Shown one piece after another: positions 1 to 10,614 of a stretch of DNA of 64,000 bases. The stretch comes from Theropithecus gelada. Lineage: Eukaryota > Chordata > Mammalia > Primates > Cercopithecidae. How positions within the stretch are numbered: position 1 is the stretch's first letter; each line of letters begins with the position of its first letter. Made by a program: the position numbers and the translations under genes. Below the pieces are notes generated by a model. It saw nothing but the letters and a program-made list of their open reading frames with translations. It searched no databases and was not told the DNA's origin. Location of the stretch: the NCBI RefSeq assembly GCF_003255815.1, contig NC_037673.1, positions 159,178,526 through 159,242,525 of the forward strand. Direction: 5' to 3'.

Positions 1-1560
1 CCAGGCTCCGAAGAGAGGTTCTGGAACATCAGCCGGAGCTTAATTAAGGAGTCTCTGCATTGCTGAAACTGTCTCTAGCAGCTTTCTCCTGGCTGCTTGA
101 AGAACTGTCCAGCAAATGAATTGCTGAAAACCAATACGGCATTTACGCTGTAATTAGCTCAAATAAACCTGTAATAAAATGGCAGACCTTATGACTTGCA
201 TATCACATGTTCTCTCATATCACTGGTTGATGTAGAGCAATGGAAATTTTCCAAAAAGATTAAAAAATATTAAATGCCAAGATATGTTTGTGTTTTATTA
301 CCTCAAATTAACACCATGTATTATGAAGTCCTAATCCCAATCTATCAAGGCATCACAGAACTAATCAGATAATGGCTTAGGAAATTATGTGAGAATAATG
401 TGAGAACTTAGAGAGACAATAAAATACAGGTTAGAGAACTGAGTTGGAAGCATAAAATATTTTCATTCAAAATTTGATGATTTCCAATGTTTTTGTGTAT
501 AATTTAAGCAGTAATTTTATCACAATTTTATTAGATCTTGATGTGGAGGGAGACTCAAGAAAAAATGCAGTGGAAATTTAAAACGTAATTATAAGGATTA
601 GTCATTTCAAATAAAAATAATGTTATTTCATATAGTTCTTGGGTTTATTGTGAAAAATGACATATTTTTTAATTTATTAAAATTATCTTCATGCAGAAAG
701 ACATTTCTGAGAGCCTTTAAATCAAGCTTAATTCAAAACCTATTAAAATACACATCTTTAAAAAGGCTTGCTGATATTAACTTTTTTACACTGAATACAT
801 GCTTAATTTTCCTTTAATATACCTCTTTATTAATCAATATTTAAATGAAAATGCTATTTCACATTAATATCTGCCTGAGAATTCTAATTCTCGTTACCCA
901 TGTTACTATTTGCTGCAGATAATTAGAGGAAGAATGAGATATCATATAGTCCCTCTTAAAATTCACAGCATACTTTACAATAATGACTTCAATGTTTTTC
1001 CATGCTCTAGAAAGCTTATGCAGCAATTATTCATTTGCCTCCATTTTCCTGTGATGCTTCATCATCATTGCAAACAGAAAAGAAAAGAGAATACAATCTG
1101 AGCAAGAAGGTGAGGTTTTGAATGCTAAAAGAAAAAGAAAGAAAGAGAAAGGAAAGAGAAGTTCTATTGGGCCCTGAGCTATTGTGAAGAAAATCAACCA
1201 AAGTGAATGATCTCAAGGGCTAGCCTTGATGCTTGCAAAATGTCAAAAAGCAGTGAGTGAGCGACATTACTTGGGACTTAAAAAGAAACCTGGTGTGACT
1301 GCAATTCATGAGATCTGCTGCAGGAATGGGCATCAAAACTTCCTTCTCCTTTTCTCAATGATATATATAGATATAAAAAAATATGAAAAATAAATGAACA
1401 GTAATTATATATATATATATTTTTTCACAATTATTAGATTAATACTGAAAACTGAATCCTAAGTGCCAAATAAGTAAAGAAATTAAATCAAGTATTTCTT
1501 CAGGACTGGCATCAGCTTTTCAGCATAATCTTTTGAGACTGGTGATTAGTAAAGTACATC
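1..1560. other. No interspersed repeat or gene recognised
   Basis: Unassigned AT-rich sequence. The first 200 bases are less AT-biased and contain TAATTA-type motifs (see findings). A purine-rich GA/AAAG stretch lies near 1117-1160 and a short (TA)n near 1407-1423. The small ORFs here have no recognisable protein similarity and look like chance. Confidence 0.5.
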
Positions 1561-1564
1561 TTGT

Positions 1565-1750
1565 GTTACAGGTCAGTTGTGTTCAAAGTGTGTTTTCTGG
1601 ATGAGTAGCATCAGCATGACTTTGGAACTTAGACCCCAGACCTACTAAATCAGAACCTTTGCATTGGGTATTCCAGGAATCTTCATTTTAACAAGCCCTT
1701 TTGGGGGATTCTGATGTATTGTAAAATTTTAGAACGGTTGATCTAGGTAA
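1565..1750 (-). mobile_element. MER5A (hAT-Charlie non-autonomous DNA transposon)
   Basis: Read on the minus strand, the segment follows the MER5A order: a run like AAGCCC with AACAAG, then a central TCTGATTTAGTAGGTCTGGG-type block, then a TGATGCTGATGCT-like block and a terminal ACTTTGA. The match is diverged but collinear over about 180 bases. MER5A is a short internally deleted element with no coding capacity. No clear 8-bp duplication is visible at the edges. Confidence 0.7.
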
Positions 1751-1764
1751 AACTATGACACACT

Positions 1765-1990
1765 GGTGTAATCTAGAGGTAGTTTTTATTTATTTATTTG
1801 CTTATCTATTTATTGAGCTTCTACTAGGTGTCAAGCCCTAGAGACATTGTGAGCAACATAACCTAGTCCCTGACCTTGAGCAGTTTACAATCTAGAAACA
1901 ATAGACAAGCAGAAAGCAAGCAAATAAAATAATTAAAGTTGTGATATAAAGGTTATTAAATAAACAGACAGAGTACTGGAATAGGAATAA
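1765..1990 (-). mobile_element. L2 LINE 3' fragment
   Basis: The plus strand reads TTTATTGAGCTTCTACTAGGTG, then CCCTGACCTTGAGCAGTTTACAATCTAG and AATAGACAAGC. This is the reverse complement of the L2 3' region (TGTCT..CTAGA.TGTAAGCTC...GGTGCTCAATAAA). It is an ancient non-coding LINE remnant; the right edge fades gradually. Confidence 0.6.
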
Positions 1991-2914
1991 CAGGGAGAAA
2001 ACTACTTTAAATGACAAGATCATGGAAGGTTTTTCTAAGGAGAAAATAAAACATCTATTTTCAACATATGGCCTGGGGATGAAAGTATCATCATTACTTA
2101 GGAGCTTACTTGAAGTAAAGAATCTCAGGACTTACTCAGAACATACTGAATCTGTGTTTGCTTTTGAACAAGGTCTCTAGATGTCAGATGATTTGTAAGC
2201 ACAATAAGAAGCAATAATGTAAAGCAAAAGAAAAAGCCAACACATGGTGTGTTGGCATGCTGCAAGTCAGTAAAATCATCATACGCAAAAGCCCTGTAAC
2301 AGGAAAAATCTTAGTATGAATTTTAGAGTCTTCATGGGATTCAAACATTTATTCCCATTCAACCAGATTTAATCCCATCAGAAGCACATAAGAAAAGTTG
2401 CTCTGCCATTTCCTGTTATTAAGAACATAAAATCATGGCCCATCACCATTTATTTTTTTCCAGTAAATCCCAGAATAACTGTTTAGAGGTATCTGTAAGG
2501 ATTTTTAATTTCCTGATCCTTATTTTTCTTGATGACAAAGCTGTGTGGTCACGTTCTGATTTGTCTCACAACTCTGGTTATATATAACCACTCAGGATTT
2601 GCATGACATGTGATTTTTAAAAAAGATGACTTAATTAGATAATTTAAATATTTTATGTAACTACTTCATTTCATGAGCAATTTTGATACTCCAATGACTG
2701 TTATTGTTATAAATACTACCCTCATAATATAAAGAGCCTAAATTTACTCAGAGGTAGAAACTGTTAAATTCTAGAAAGTTCGGTTTTCTGTCAGTTCACT
2801 TAATGTGATATTCAATTTTTGATAGAGAGATAACCAATATGAGGCATGGAAATGAGAAAGAGAATAAAAGTCTGGAAAAGAATAACATTATTACCTCACC
2901 CTATGGATGATTAC
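1991..2914. other. No recognisable feature
   Basis: Unassigned AT-rich sequence with no repeat I can name and no meaningful ORF. Confidence 0.45.
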
Positions 2915-3180
2915 TATGAGATACCTATCCCTGAGCTAAGCACTAGGTATAATAGAAAGAAAGAGACATTTAATAAGAAAAGAATTCTGTAACATTTGTA
3001 TTCTCATATCCCAGATCTCATATTTTCAGATGAAAATGCTAAGAGATTAATGATTTTTCTGAGGTTTAGACAATAGGACACACACTAGCAGGGTAGGGTA
3101 TGCAGTAGTGGAGGCAGCTGGACTGAGTGGCAGGATTTAAACTCAAAGCTGTGTGACTCTGAACAATTACTTCAATTACA
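2915..3180 (-). repeat. Possible degraded MIR
   Basis: Weak MIR-like order on the minus strand: TGAGCTAAGCACTAGGT, then a TTTTCAGATGAAAATGCTAAGAG block, then a TGGCAGGATTTAAACTC block. The spacing is stretched by insertions, so this is a tentative call. Confidence 0.35.
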
Positions 3181-3865
3181 GTGCTTTCCAAACATCAACC
3201 ATTATTTTACTTCTATTGCAACACTGGTATGCCCAAATGAAACTTATATGGCTACTACTTTATTTACATAAACAAATTTTACTGTGTATCACTCCCATAA
3301 ATGAAAGTATATTCTTTTAAATTGATAGAAAATACACTAACAATAAATTAAACAAAATAATGGTATTTAATTCTATACACTGTTGGTAACATGATGCTGA
3401 GGATTGTGAATTGTGAGGACTACTCTAAAAAATAAAAGTTACCTTATGGTCAAGAGAGTTAGAGCAATGATGACCAGACTAATGCTGTGGCTAATTTTGG
3501 TTGAGCAAGAATTGAAAAGGGAGTAACTTCTTCACCTTCAATGTCATTTAATGTCTATTCCATAAATCACTTAATTGTATATGGTCAGGGTAGAGCAACC
3601 CAAACACTGAGGACTATTAGATTACACTTCATGTTCAAATATTGAAGGGAAAACAGGCCCTTTTGCACTATATTTTTAAGGAGTAAGCTTATTTCCTGGT
3701 TAACAAATACAATGTCAACTAATCAAATAACTTTAAATATATTTCTTATGAATATAGAATGTAATAGAGTAAAATCAAGAAGATGTATTGAGATTAGATG
3801 ATCCTTGAGCACTGGACCAGTTCTCATGATCCATCATACTGATTCTGGGATAAATAAAGACTGAA
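3181..3865. other. No recognisable feature
   Basis: Unassigned AT-rich sequence without a named repeat or coding signal. Confidence 0.45.
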
Positions 3866-3867
3866 GA

Positions 3868-4095
3868 ACAGAGACCTGGGTTCAACCCTGGACTGCCACA
3901 TATTAGTTCGGTTACCATAGTCAGGTAACTTCTTTAGGCCATAGTTTCCTAAGGATAATAAATGAAAATAACAAGAGTGATTAATTGATAGCATTATTGG
4001 ATGTTTAAATGAGACAATATGTAAGATTTGGTAAGGTATCTAGCACATGGTAAATGCCCAATATATGTTGCTATGATAATAATTATTATTATACG
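3868..4095 (+). repeat. MIR SINE
   Basis: Collinear with the sense MIR core: ACCTGGGTTCAA, then CAGGTAACTTCTTTAGGCC, then TTTAAATGAGACAATATG, then GGTATCTAGCACATGGTAAATGCCCAATA, followed by an ATAATTATTATTAT tail. MIR is a tRNA-derived mammalian SINE mobilised by L2. The copy is strongly mutated, as expected for this age class. Confidence 0.8.
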
Positions 4096-4099
4096 CAAC

Positions 4100-4860
4100 A
4101 GTAGGGTAACAGAGAAGAAGCACCAAGTTTTTTTTAATGCATACTATTCTTCATTTGCAAATTAAGCTGCAAATGGCAAGTAATGGCATGTCTTTCTTGG
4201 CAGATTTTTAGTATGATTTCCATAAGATAGATTACTGTGTGTAAATAGGCTATTTGTAAGACTTTTGAGAAATGTATACTAATTTTTGGAGTAAATCTGA
4301 ACTCAAATAAATTCCAGTGATACCTGGAGTTATCTGAACATCACAGCATAGACTGTGCTGTTTAAAAATTTTTGTTTCTGCTACCCACCTTCACAGTGCC
4401 TTCCCTGCCACAGTCATCAGAATGAAACATTGATATCATGATGATCATGGCTCAAAATTTGACAGTCATATGAAGTATTTAAAAGTTACTCCCAGTCCCT
4501 GGGACTTACTCAGCAAACAGGAAAACATTTATTTTTAAAAAAAGTCACAAATCTTCATAAAGTAGATTATTTCAATATTAATAGAAGAATATGGAAGAAG
4601 CACATTATATAAGAAAATATTTTTTTACTGGACATGATTTAAATTGTGACCATTATGATGACTCTTTATTCTTACAACCAACACACCTGGGCATCTGTCT
4701 GCTATGTTCGTCTCTCTAGTCTTATGAATAAATAACGTATTTGGGGAATTATAAAATATATAATACATATCATATTCTGGCATGAATTTAAAAATTGCAG
4801 TATAAGGAATAGCATGCATTTTACTCAATGCTTTAATAGTTAACATTTGGTAGCTGCAGC
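4100..4860. other. No recognisable feature
   Basis: Unassigned AT-rich sequence. The 73-codon minus-strand ORF at 4625-4846 has no recognisable domain and is treated as chance. Confidence 0.45.
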
Positions 4861-4861
4861 A

Positions 4862-5022
4862 TACTTAGTTTCTTCTGTTCTATGTTATAAGTATTAACTC
4901 ATTGAATCCACTCAGCAAGAACCCGTATTACAGATGATGAAACTGAGACACAGCCCAAGTCCCACAGCTAGTAAATAGTGGCACAAAGTTTAAACTCACA
5001 GTCTGGTGTCAGTGGTGGCCAT
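4862..5022 (-). repeat. MIR SINE
   Basis: Reverse-complement MIR. The plus strand reads TATTAACTCATTGAATCC, then ACAGATGATGAAACTGAGACACAG, then CCACAGCTAGTAAATAGTGGC and TTTAAACTCA..GTCTGG. The central conserved core is well preserved. Confidence 0.8.
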
Positions 5023-5573
5023 ACTCCAATGACTTTATAATTATAAATAATGATAGTAGCAATAGCAATTAAGTCTCTTTTATGAACTGCAGGTATATTT
5101 ATATCAATTTTTACAAACTTGTTTTTATCTCATTGATTGCAAAACCATATACTGTACATTATAATGAATAAAAAAGTAGAAGAAAATGGAAGACAGTTCT
5201 TTCTGTAGTTTTTTCTCAAATGTTATCTACCGAATAGTTGACAAAACATTGCGTCTAACCTGCTTTCATCATGACAATGTTTTTTTCTATCTAGAGTATT
5301 TAGTATCAGCTTTCGTGACCTTTAAAGCAAATTTCTTCCAGATTCATGTGCTGAAAAGTAACCCAACTAATTCTATTCCCAAGACAAGTACCTTCTCTAA
5401 ACTTCACCTAGATGTCTTCTAAAACTGAAACACATTCAGAAATCTTTATACAGCAGTTTCTGTGTTTGCTGTATAACGTCTTCTTGCTGGTCACTTGTTA
5501 TTTTATACACCATCTTGATTTGCTGACCGCGATTCTCAATAGCCGGTAGAACTGTGGATTCTGGAACTAAACC
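5023..5573. other. No recognisable feature
   Basis: Unassigned. It includes a 78-codon plus-strand ORF (5186-5422) without recognisable similarity, and a short CpG-containing patch near 5520-5550, unusual for this AT-rich tract but without an assignable function. Confidence 0.4.
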
Positions 5574-5589
5574 AAGTGTCATCACACCT

Positions 5590-5790
5590 TTACTTAATTG
5601 TACATTTTAAATAACTAAAACAGTGTAATTAGATTGTTTGTAACACAGTGGGTACATGTTTGAGGGGATGGATACCCCATTCTTCATGAAGTGATTATTT
5701 CACATTGCACGCCTGTATCAAAACCTCTGGTGTACCCGAAAAATATATGCAGCTACTACGTACTCACAAAATTTTGAAAATGTTTTTAAA
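5590..5790 (+). mobile_element. L1P 3'-end insertion (5'-truncated)
   Basis: The sequence follows the 3' UTR end of primate L1 on the plus strand: GTGTAATTAGATTGTTTGTAACAC, then TTGAGGGGATGGATACCCCATTC, CACATTGCACGCCTGTATCAAAAC and TACGTACTCACAAAA. It is flanked by 16-bp direct repeats, AAGTGTCATCACACCT (5574-5589) and AAGTATCATCACACCT (5791-5806), differing at one base. This is a standard target-primed insertion that kept only about 200 bases of L1, with a decayed A-rich tail. Confidence 0.85.
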
Positions 5791-5806
5791 AAGTATCATC
5801 ACACCT

Positions 5807-6145
5807 AGGTCAGCCCCCACTTTTTCTTTCTCAATCATATATAAACTGAGACACACCATGTAATCAACTGTCAGGAATTATTCCATGAAGGCGTTAATAA
5901 AAATGACGTAGTTCGTAGGGATGATCACAACATTGAATTTCATGGCCCCTTTTTCTCCATGAACTCTCCTCTGCTAACAGAAGTCTGTTACCTGATTTCA
6001 TGGCCAAAATCACCTGTCCAAGATTCATATATATTTCCATGAAATAATCTCTAATATATGAATTAAATTATTAGAAGTAGTGGTGGAATAATCAATAAAA
6101 CAATAGAAAAATTAAAAGTACAATGATGGTAAGTGAAAGAAAACA
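5807..6145. other. No recognisable feature
   Basis: Unassigned AT-rich sequence. It contains one TGACGTAG motif (CRE-like half site) near 5904, for which there is no supporting context. Confidence 0.4.
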
Positions 6146-6149
6146 TAGA

Positions 6150-6362
6150 CTTTGTTTAGAACTTGCTCTGAGTCCCTAGGCCAAGTGCTTTCCATGCAAT
6201 TTCATTTAATCCTCACAAAATTCCTATGCTGTAAGTACTATTTGTGTGTTCATCTTCAAAACGAGAAAACTGAAATTCAGAGTATTTAAGTAACTGGCCT
6301 AATAGAACGCATTTTGTAGGTATCAGGACTAAAAATACAGACCCAAGTCTGTCTTATGTGAG
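6150..6362 (-). repeat. MIR SINE
   Basis: Reverse-complement MIR: CCAAGTGCTTTCCATGCAATTTCATTTAATCCTCACAAAA, then CTGTAAGTACTATTTG, then AACGAGAAAACTGAAATTCAGAG, then TAACTGGCCTAATAGAACGC and CAGACCCAAGTCTG. The long core is clear. Confidence 0.85.
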
Positions 6363-6364
6363 GT

Positions 6365-7398
6365 AAATTATTTGAACTCTGCAGGTGTAAATAATAACAT
6401 CTAATGTATGTAAAACAAGCAGTTCACAACATCCAGATGGAAATTTGGAATGATCTTTTAAAATCATGTCATATATGAAAAGTAATAGTTTCAAGTTAAA
6501 ATAATAGCTGTATTTATGTTCTATGTTGCAACAAAGTTAATGGAAAATTATACTCATGATGAGAAATGTGAGTTACATCTTGCAGAATGATGTGTAGTTG
6601 AATGCAAATGAGCCTCACTTTGCAAAGTGCCTGTTGAAGAGCTCAGTGTCAGCAAAACTGACCTGCTCATTATCGATTGCAAATGATCTTAATATTTGTT
6701 TTAGATAAAAATAAACTAGAAATGAAGTCAGTGCTCTGAGGTAAGTTATTTTCTGCTACTAGGGTGAGAAGTCAGATGTACTTAAAAAGCTTGCTGAGCA
6801 AGTGTACAAAGTTCATCATATTTTCACACATAGATGATGGTTATTAGTGACTAAGACTCGTGCTTGGAAAGAACATTTTATTAGCAATGATTTTAAAATA
6901 CTACGGTTTATTAACTCAAATGTAGTTAGATAAGTTACCACAAGTTGTGTCTACAAGTAGAACAAAATATTATTCATGTTACAAAAGAAACTTGAAACTG
7001 CTAACGGTGCCTAGCTGATGACATAGATAACAGAGAGAGGTAAAACTAGAGATATGAACTATCTTTCAGCAACATCTCCTGTAAGATAGGTTGCTACATT
7101 AGAAAAAACTATTGATGAATATTTAAGAGATTTATATACTATCAATCAGTGGCTCTAGGCCTATCTGATTTTCTACCTCTTTCTTATTCATAAGAAAGAT
7201 ATCCACTGGATAAGATAACATCAAATATGTATTTAGTTCTGAAATACCTTGATTTTAGAATTCAGTGGCTAGATCTTTAACTCCCCCATAATCATAGGCT
7301 TGTTGTTAACTACTGAATGGCTAGAAGCAATTTTGGAAAGATAACGTCACATGGTTTAGGGATCTGATACTTGAAGTGTTCAAAATTAACAGTCTACT
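6365..7398. other. No recognisable feature
   Basis: Unassigned. An octamer-like ATGCAAAT occurs near 6602 in a segment that also contains CTTTGCAAAG and ATCGATTGCAAATGAT. This could be a regulatory patch but is not diagnostic. Confidence 0.4.
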
Positions 7399-7399
7399 G

Positions 7400-7552
7400 A
7401 ACAATTATTCTGTGGCAGACTGAGTGCTAAGTACTTTACGCTGCTGACTTATCTTCACAACTCTGTAAGATCCAAGTGGTGGCTCTATTAGAGATGGAGA
7501 AATTGAGATTTACAGAAATTGCCTAAGGTCACACTCCTAGTGAGGGACATGC
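7400..7552 (-). repeat. MIR SINE
   Basis: Reverse-complement MIR: GACTGAGTGCTAAGTACTTTACGC, CTCTGTAAGATCCAAGTGG, AGATGGAGAAATTGAGATTTACAGA, TTGCCTAAGGTCACACTCCTAGTGAG. Typical divergence for an ancient SINE. Confidence 0.8.
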
Positions 7553-7555
7553 AAT

Positions 7556-7660
7556 AATTAGGAGATATTTTTTAAAATTGTTGTTTATCTGACATTCAAA
7601 TTTAACTGGGTATCCTATATTTTTATTTGCTAAATTGGGCAACCCTAATCTAGGTTCATC
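7556..7660. repeat. Ancient interspersed repeat fragment, family not assigned
   Basis: The stretch containing TCTGACATTCAAATTTAACTGGGT and TTTGCTAAATTGGGCAACCCTA resembles a widely dispersed mammalian repeat motif that I recognise by wording but cannot name with certainty. No coding potential. Confidence 0.35.
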
Positions 7661-8343
7661 TTATTCCAAAGGCTTCAAATGTATTGTATTCTGCTGAATT
7701 TATTGTTTTAAAATTCATTTACATTTTCTCATGAGAATTTCACAATAAACCTATGAGGAAGACAATATTTTCCATGTAGTATTCTGGATGTAAAGAGAAG
7801 TAAAACATTTTTCAAGGTCAAATGAGTATTGTTTGTGAGATGCCATTTTCCTATGTTGCAATTATAGGGTTTTGATGCTATAAAGTCCCTAGGCTTTGAA
7901 TAAAATTTCAGCATTGTGCATGGCATGTGGTAAGTGTTTAATAGATGTTTATTGATGATGATTTTGTTAGTGCCATCATCATTACTGTTATTGCTATGGG
8001 AGTCATCAAGACTGTCTAAGATTTAGAATATTTTGTACACACAGATACATAGGGTTTCTCTAGAAAAAAATAGCTTCACAGATGACATATTGTCACATCT
8101 GATAAGCAACTTGAAATCATTAGCAAAACAGGAGGCAAACACAAATGTTGAATCAGAGAAGAAAATGGTCATGTTTGAAAGGCTACCAATGGGTCTCTGA
8201 CTAATTTTACTGGACTATAAATGCTTTAGGAGTCACCATAGAGTAGAAGAACAAAAAATCAATTTAACTTATAAGTACCCCCCACTCCTCTGTTCTCTAC
8301 AGGGAAGAGTACAACATGAAGGAAAATTTGATTCTCAGATTTA
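7661..8343. other. Mostly unassigned; possible MIR/L2 scraps
   Basis: AACCTATGAGGAAGACAATATTTTCC (about 7749) and GGCATGTGGTAAGTGTTTAATAGATGTTTATTGATGATGA (about 7922) resemble MIR or L2 3' pieces but are too short for a firm call. Otherwise nothing is recognised. Confidence 0.35.
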
Positions 8344-8344
8344 C

Positions 8345-8527
8345 CATTCTCTGACTATCCACATGACCTAGGACAATTTATTTGGCTCCTCTAAACTCCG
8401 GGTTTACATCTTTCAAATGTGGATGACTTATGTCATTGGGTGGTTGTGGCCGTTAAATGAGATACATGTGCAAAGTGTTTACTTAGCACATTGTCCAAAT
8501 AAATGCTGGCTATTAGTATTGATAATT
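8345..8527 (+). repeat. MIR SINE
   Basis: Sense MIR: CACATGACCTAGGACAATTTATTTGGCTCCTCTAAAC, then CAAATGTGGATGACTTA, then GTTAAATGAGATACATGTGCAAAGTGTTTACTTAGCACA, then AATAAATGCTGGCTATTAGTATTGAT. One of the better-preserved MIRs here. Confidence 0.85.
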
Positions 8528-8529
8528 TT

Positions 8530-9025
8530 GTTTATCCATTCCTACTTAAAATATTTTGGTGCTCTTTCACAGATAACTTGAAATGTGATTTAACTGTGGT
8601 TTCCACGAAGCTGACTCACCTGGTTAAATCTGTCAAAATAATTTGTGGCTGTAGATTTAATCTAAGTTGCCTATACCCTAATATTTGGGCTCAGTTAGGC
8701 CAGGTTAATTAATTTTTTTGACAGCTGTCCCATTGGGCTATTTAGGATTAATGGCTTAATGGCTTTGTTCTCACTTTATCATCCTTTTTCAGGAGAACTA
8801 ACTCTTGCAGGAAACGCCCATGATGCTGTAATACAAAATAAAATAAATAAAATTAATCTTTGTAAATTCTTCCAAACAAAGACCTAGTATAACTAGCACT
8901 TTTTACTGCTACTCTTCCCTTTGTTTCCAGTTTATACTGGGATTTTAGTTTTAGTGTATCTCTTGGTAACAAATGTTCACAAAGCTTCAGGCCACCATCA
9001 CTGAACATTAATACCTCATTTTAAC
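8530..9025. other. No recognisable feature
   Basis: Unassigned sequence leading into the Alu cluster. Its last 17 bases (9009-9025) form the left target duplication of the first Alu. Confidence 0.45.
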
Positions 9026-9028
9026 TGC

Positions 9029-9319
9029 AGCAGGGCATGGTGGCTCATGCCTATAATCCCAGCACTTCGGGAGGCCAAGGCAGGTGAATCACTTGAGGTC
9101 AGGAGTTCGAGACCAGCCTGGCCAACATGGTGAAACCTTGTCTCTACTAAAAACACAAAAATTAGCCAGGCGTGGCAGCACACACTTGTAATCCCAGCTA
9201 CTCTGGAGGCTGAGGCATGAGAATTGCTTGAGCCAGGGATGTGGAAGTTGCAGTGAGAAGAGATCCTGCCATTGAACTCCAACCTGGGCAACAGAGCAAG
9301 ACCCTATCTCAAAAAAAAA
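9029..9319 (+). repeat. Alu SINE (AluS-like)
   Basis: Full-length dimeric Alu: GCAGGGCATGGTGGCTCATGCC start, AATCCCAGCACTTCGGGAGGC, A-rich linker, right monomer, A-tail. The flanks AATACCTCATTTTAACT (9009-9025) and AATACCTTTTTATAACT (9318-9334) look like a diverged target duplication. Two minus-strand ORFs at 9016-9343 are Alu-derived artefacts. Confidence 0.95.
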
Positions 9320-9596
9320 TACCTTTTTATAACTGGATTTCAAACTGTTTTCTTACTCACAATCTTATTCATCTGTCTTGAGATAGAATTATTAAAAACA
9401 GTCAAACTGTAATCACAGTGATGCCCTGTATGTGATTATTCTCTGCTGGGAAGCTAAAGCATGTTTTAAGCAAAAACAAACAAACAAGCAAAAGCTGAAA
9501 CCCAGAAATCAACTCGCAGTCTACTTCTGCTTCTATCTGTGACGGCTGTGTGAACACTCCAAGTTGCAACTTATTTTCATACTAAAAAGTGTTCCT
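9320..9596. other. No recognisable feature
   Basis: Unassigned spacer between two Alus, with a small AAAC-rich patch near 9473-9490. Confidence 0.45.
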
Positions 9597-9899
9597 GGCT
9601 GGGCACGGTTGCTCACACCTGTGATCCCAGCACTTTGGGAGGCTGAGGTGGGCGGATCACAAGGTCAGGAGATTGAGACCATCCTGGCTAGCACAGTGAA
9701 ACCTGACTCTAGTAAAAATACAAAAAAAAAAAAAAAATTGCTGGGCATGGTGGCGGGTGCCTGTAGTCCCAGCTACTCGAGAGGCTGAGGCAGGAGAATG
9801 GCGTGAACCAGGGAGGCAGAGCTTGCGGTGTACCGAGATCATGCCACTCCACTACAGCCTGGGCGACAGAGCGAGACTCCTTCTCAAAAAAAAAAAAAA
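9597..9899 (+). repeat. Alu SINE (AluY-like)
   Basis: Full-length Alu with GGCTGGGCACGGTTGCTCAC start, CACAAGGTCAGGAGATTGAGACC and GGAGAATGGCGTGAACC (AluY-type bases), a 14-A linker and an A-tail ending at 9899. Imperfect GTGTTCCT / ATATTCCT flanks suggest a target duplication. Confidence 0.95.
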
Positions 9900-10311
9900 T
9901 ATTCCTGTCCGAAAGTAGAATCGCCCAAGGGAAACTTTTAAGATGATTACCTGGAATACTATAGTGGCATTCACATTCAATTCGCTTCTGTCTCAGTAAA
10001 AACAAAAAGATAGAGACAATCACAATGTTAGAGGTCACTCTCTCCAAAGTCTACAGGAAAAGATAGGTAACAGCAGCTTCTAACCTACAGTTGATCTCTG
10101 CCATGTAGGAATAGAGTGCTGTATTATTCTGCCATGTTTTTACACAAGAAGAAAGAAGTATAGACTTTGTGTGAAGTTGTTGACTGTTAAATATTGGCAG
10201 CTAATTTAACTATTTGAAATCTGTTTGTTACTCAAAACTTTCAGGCAAGACCCAGTTAATGAACTATTGGATGAAGACTTGTTTTAAGTCCTGAAAGATT
10301 GCCCAAATTCA
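9900..10311. other. No recognisable feature
   Basis: Unassigned spacer. The 112-codon minus-strand ORF at 9709-10047 is mostly Alu-derived and is not a gene. Confidence 0.45.
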
Positions 10312-10614
10312 TTATTATTATTATTATTATTTTTGAGAAGGAGTCTCACTCTGTTGCCCAGACTGGAGTGCAGTGGCACGATCTCCCTCACTGCAAGCTC
10401 CGCCTCCCGGGTTCACACCATTCTCCTGCTTCAGCCTCCTGAGTAGCTGGGACTACAGGTGCCTGCCACCATGCCCGGCTAATTTTTTGTATTTTTAGTA
10501 GAGACGGGTTTTCACCGTGTTAGCCAGGATGGTCTCCATCTCCTGACCTTGTGATCTGCCCGCCTCGGCCTCCCAAAGTGCTGGGATTACAAGCGTGAGC
10601 CACCACGCCTGACC
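10312..10614 (-). repeat. Alu SINE (AluY-like) with (ATT)n tail
   Basis: Reverse-oriented Alu: its tail has become an ATT microsatellite (about 10311-10332), followed by GAGAAGGAGTCTCACTCTG, CTGCAAGCTCCGCCTCCCGG, TTAGCCAGGATGGTCTCC and the 5' end GCCTGACC at 10614. TTCATTATT / CTCATTATT flanks are compatible with a target duplication. Confidence 0.95.

Noticed and set aside
9016..9343. Two minus-strand ORFs (84 and 91 codons)
   Set aside because: Translations (SHCNFHIPGSSN, WSRTPDL) are the familiar antisense Alu reading frames; they lie entirely in the Alu at 9029-9319 and its flank.
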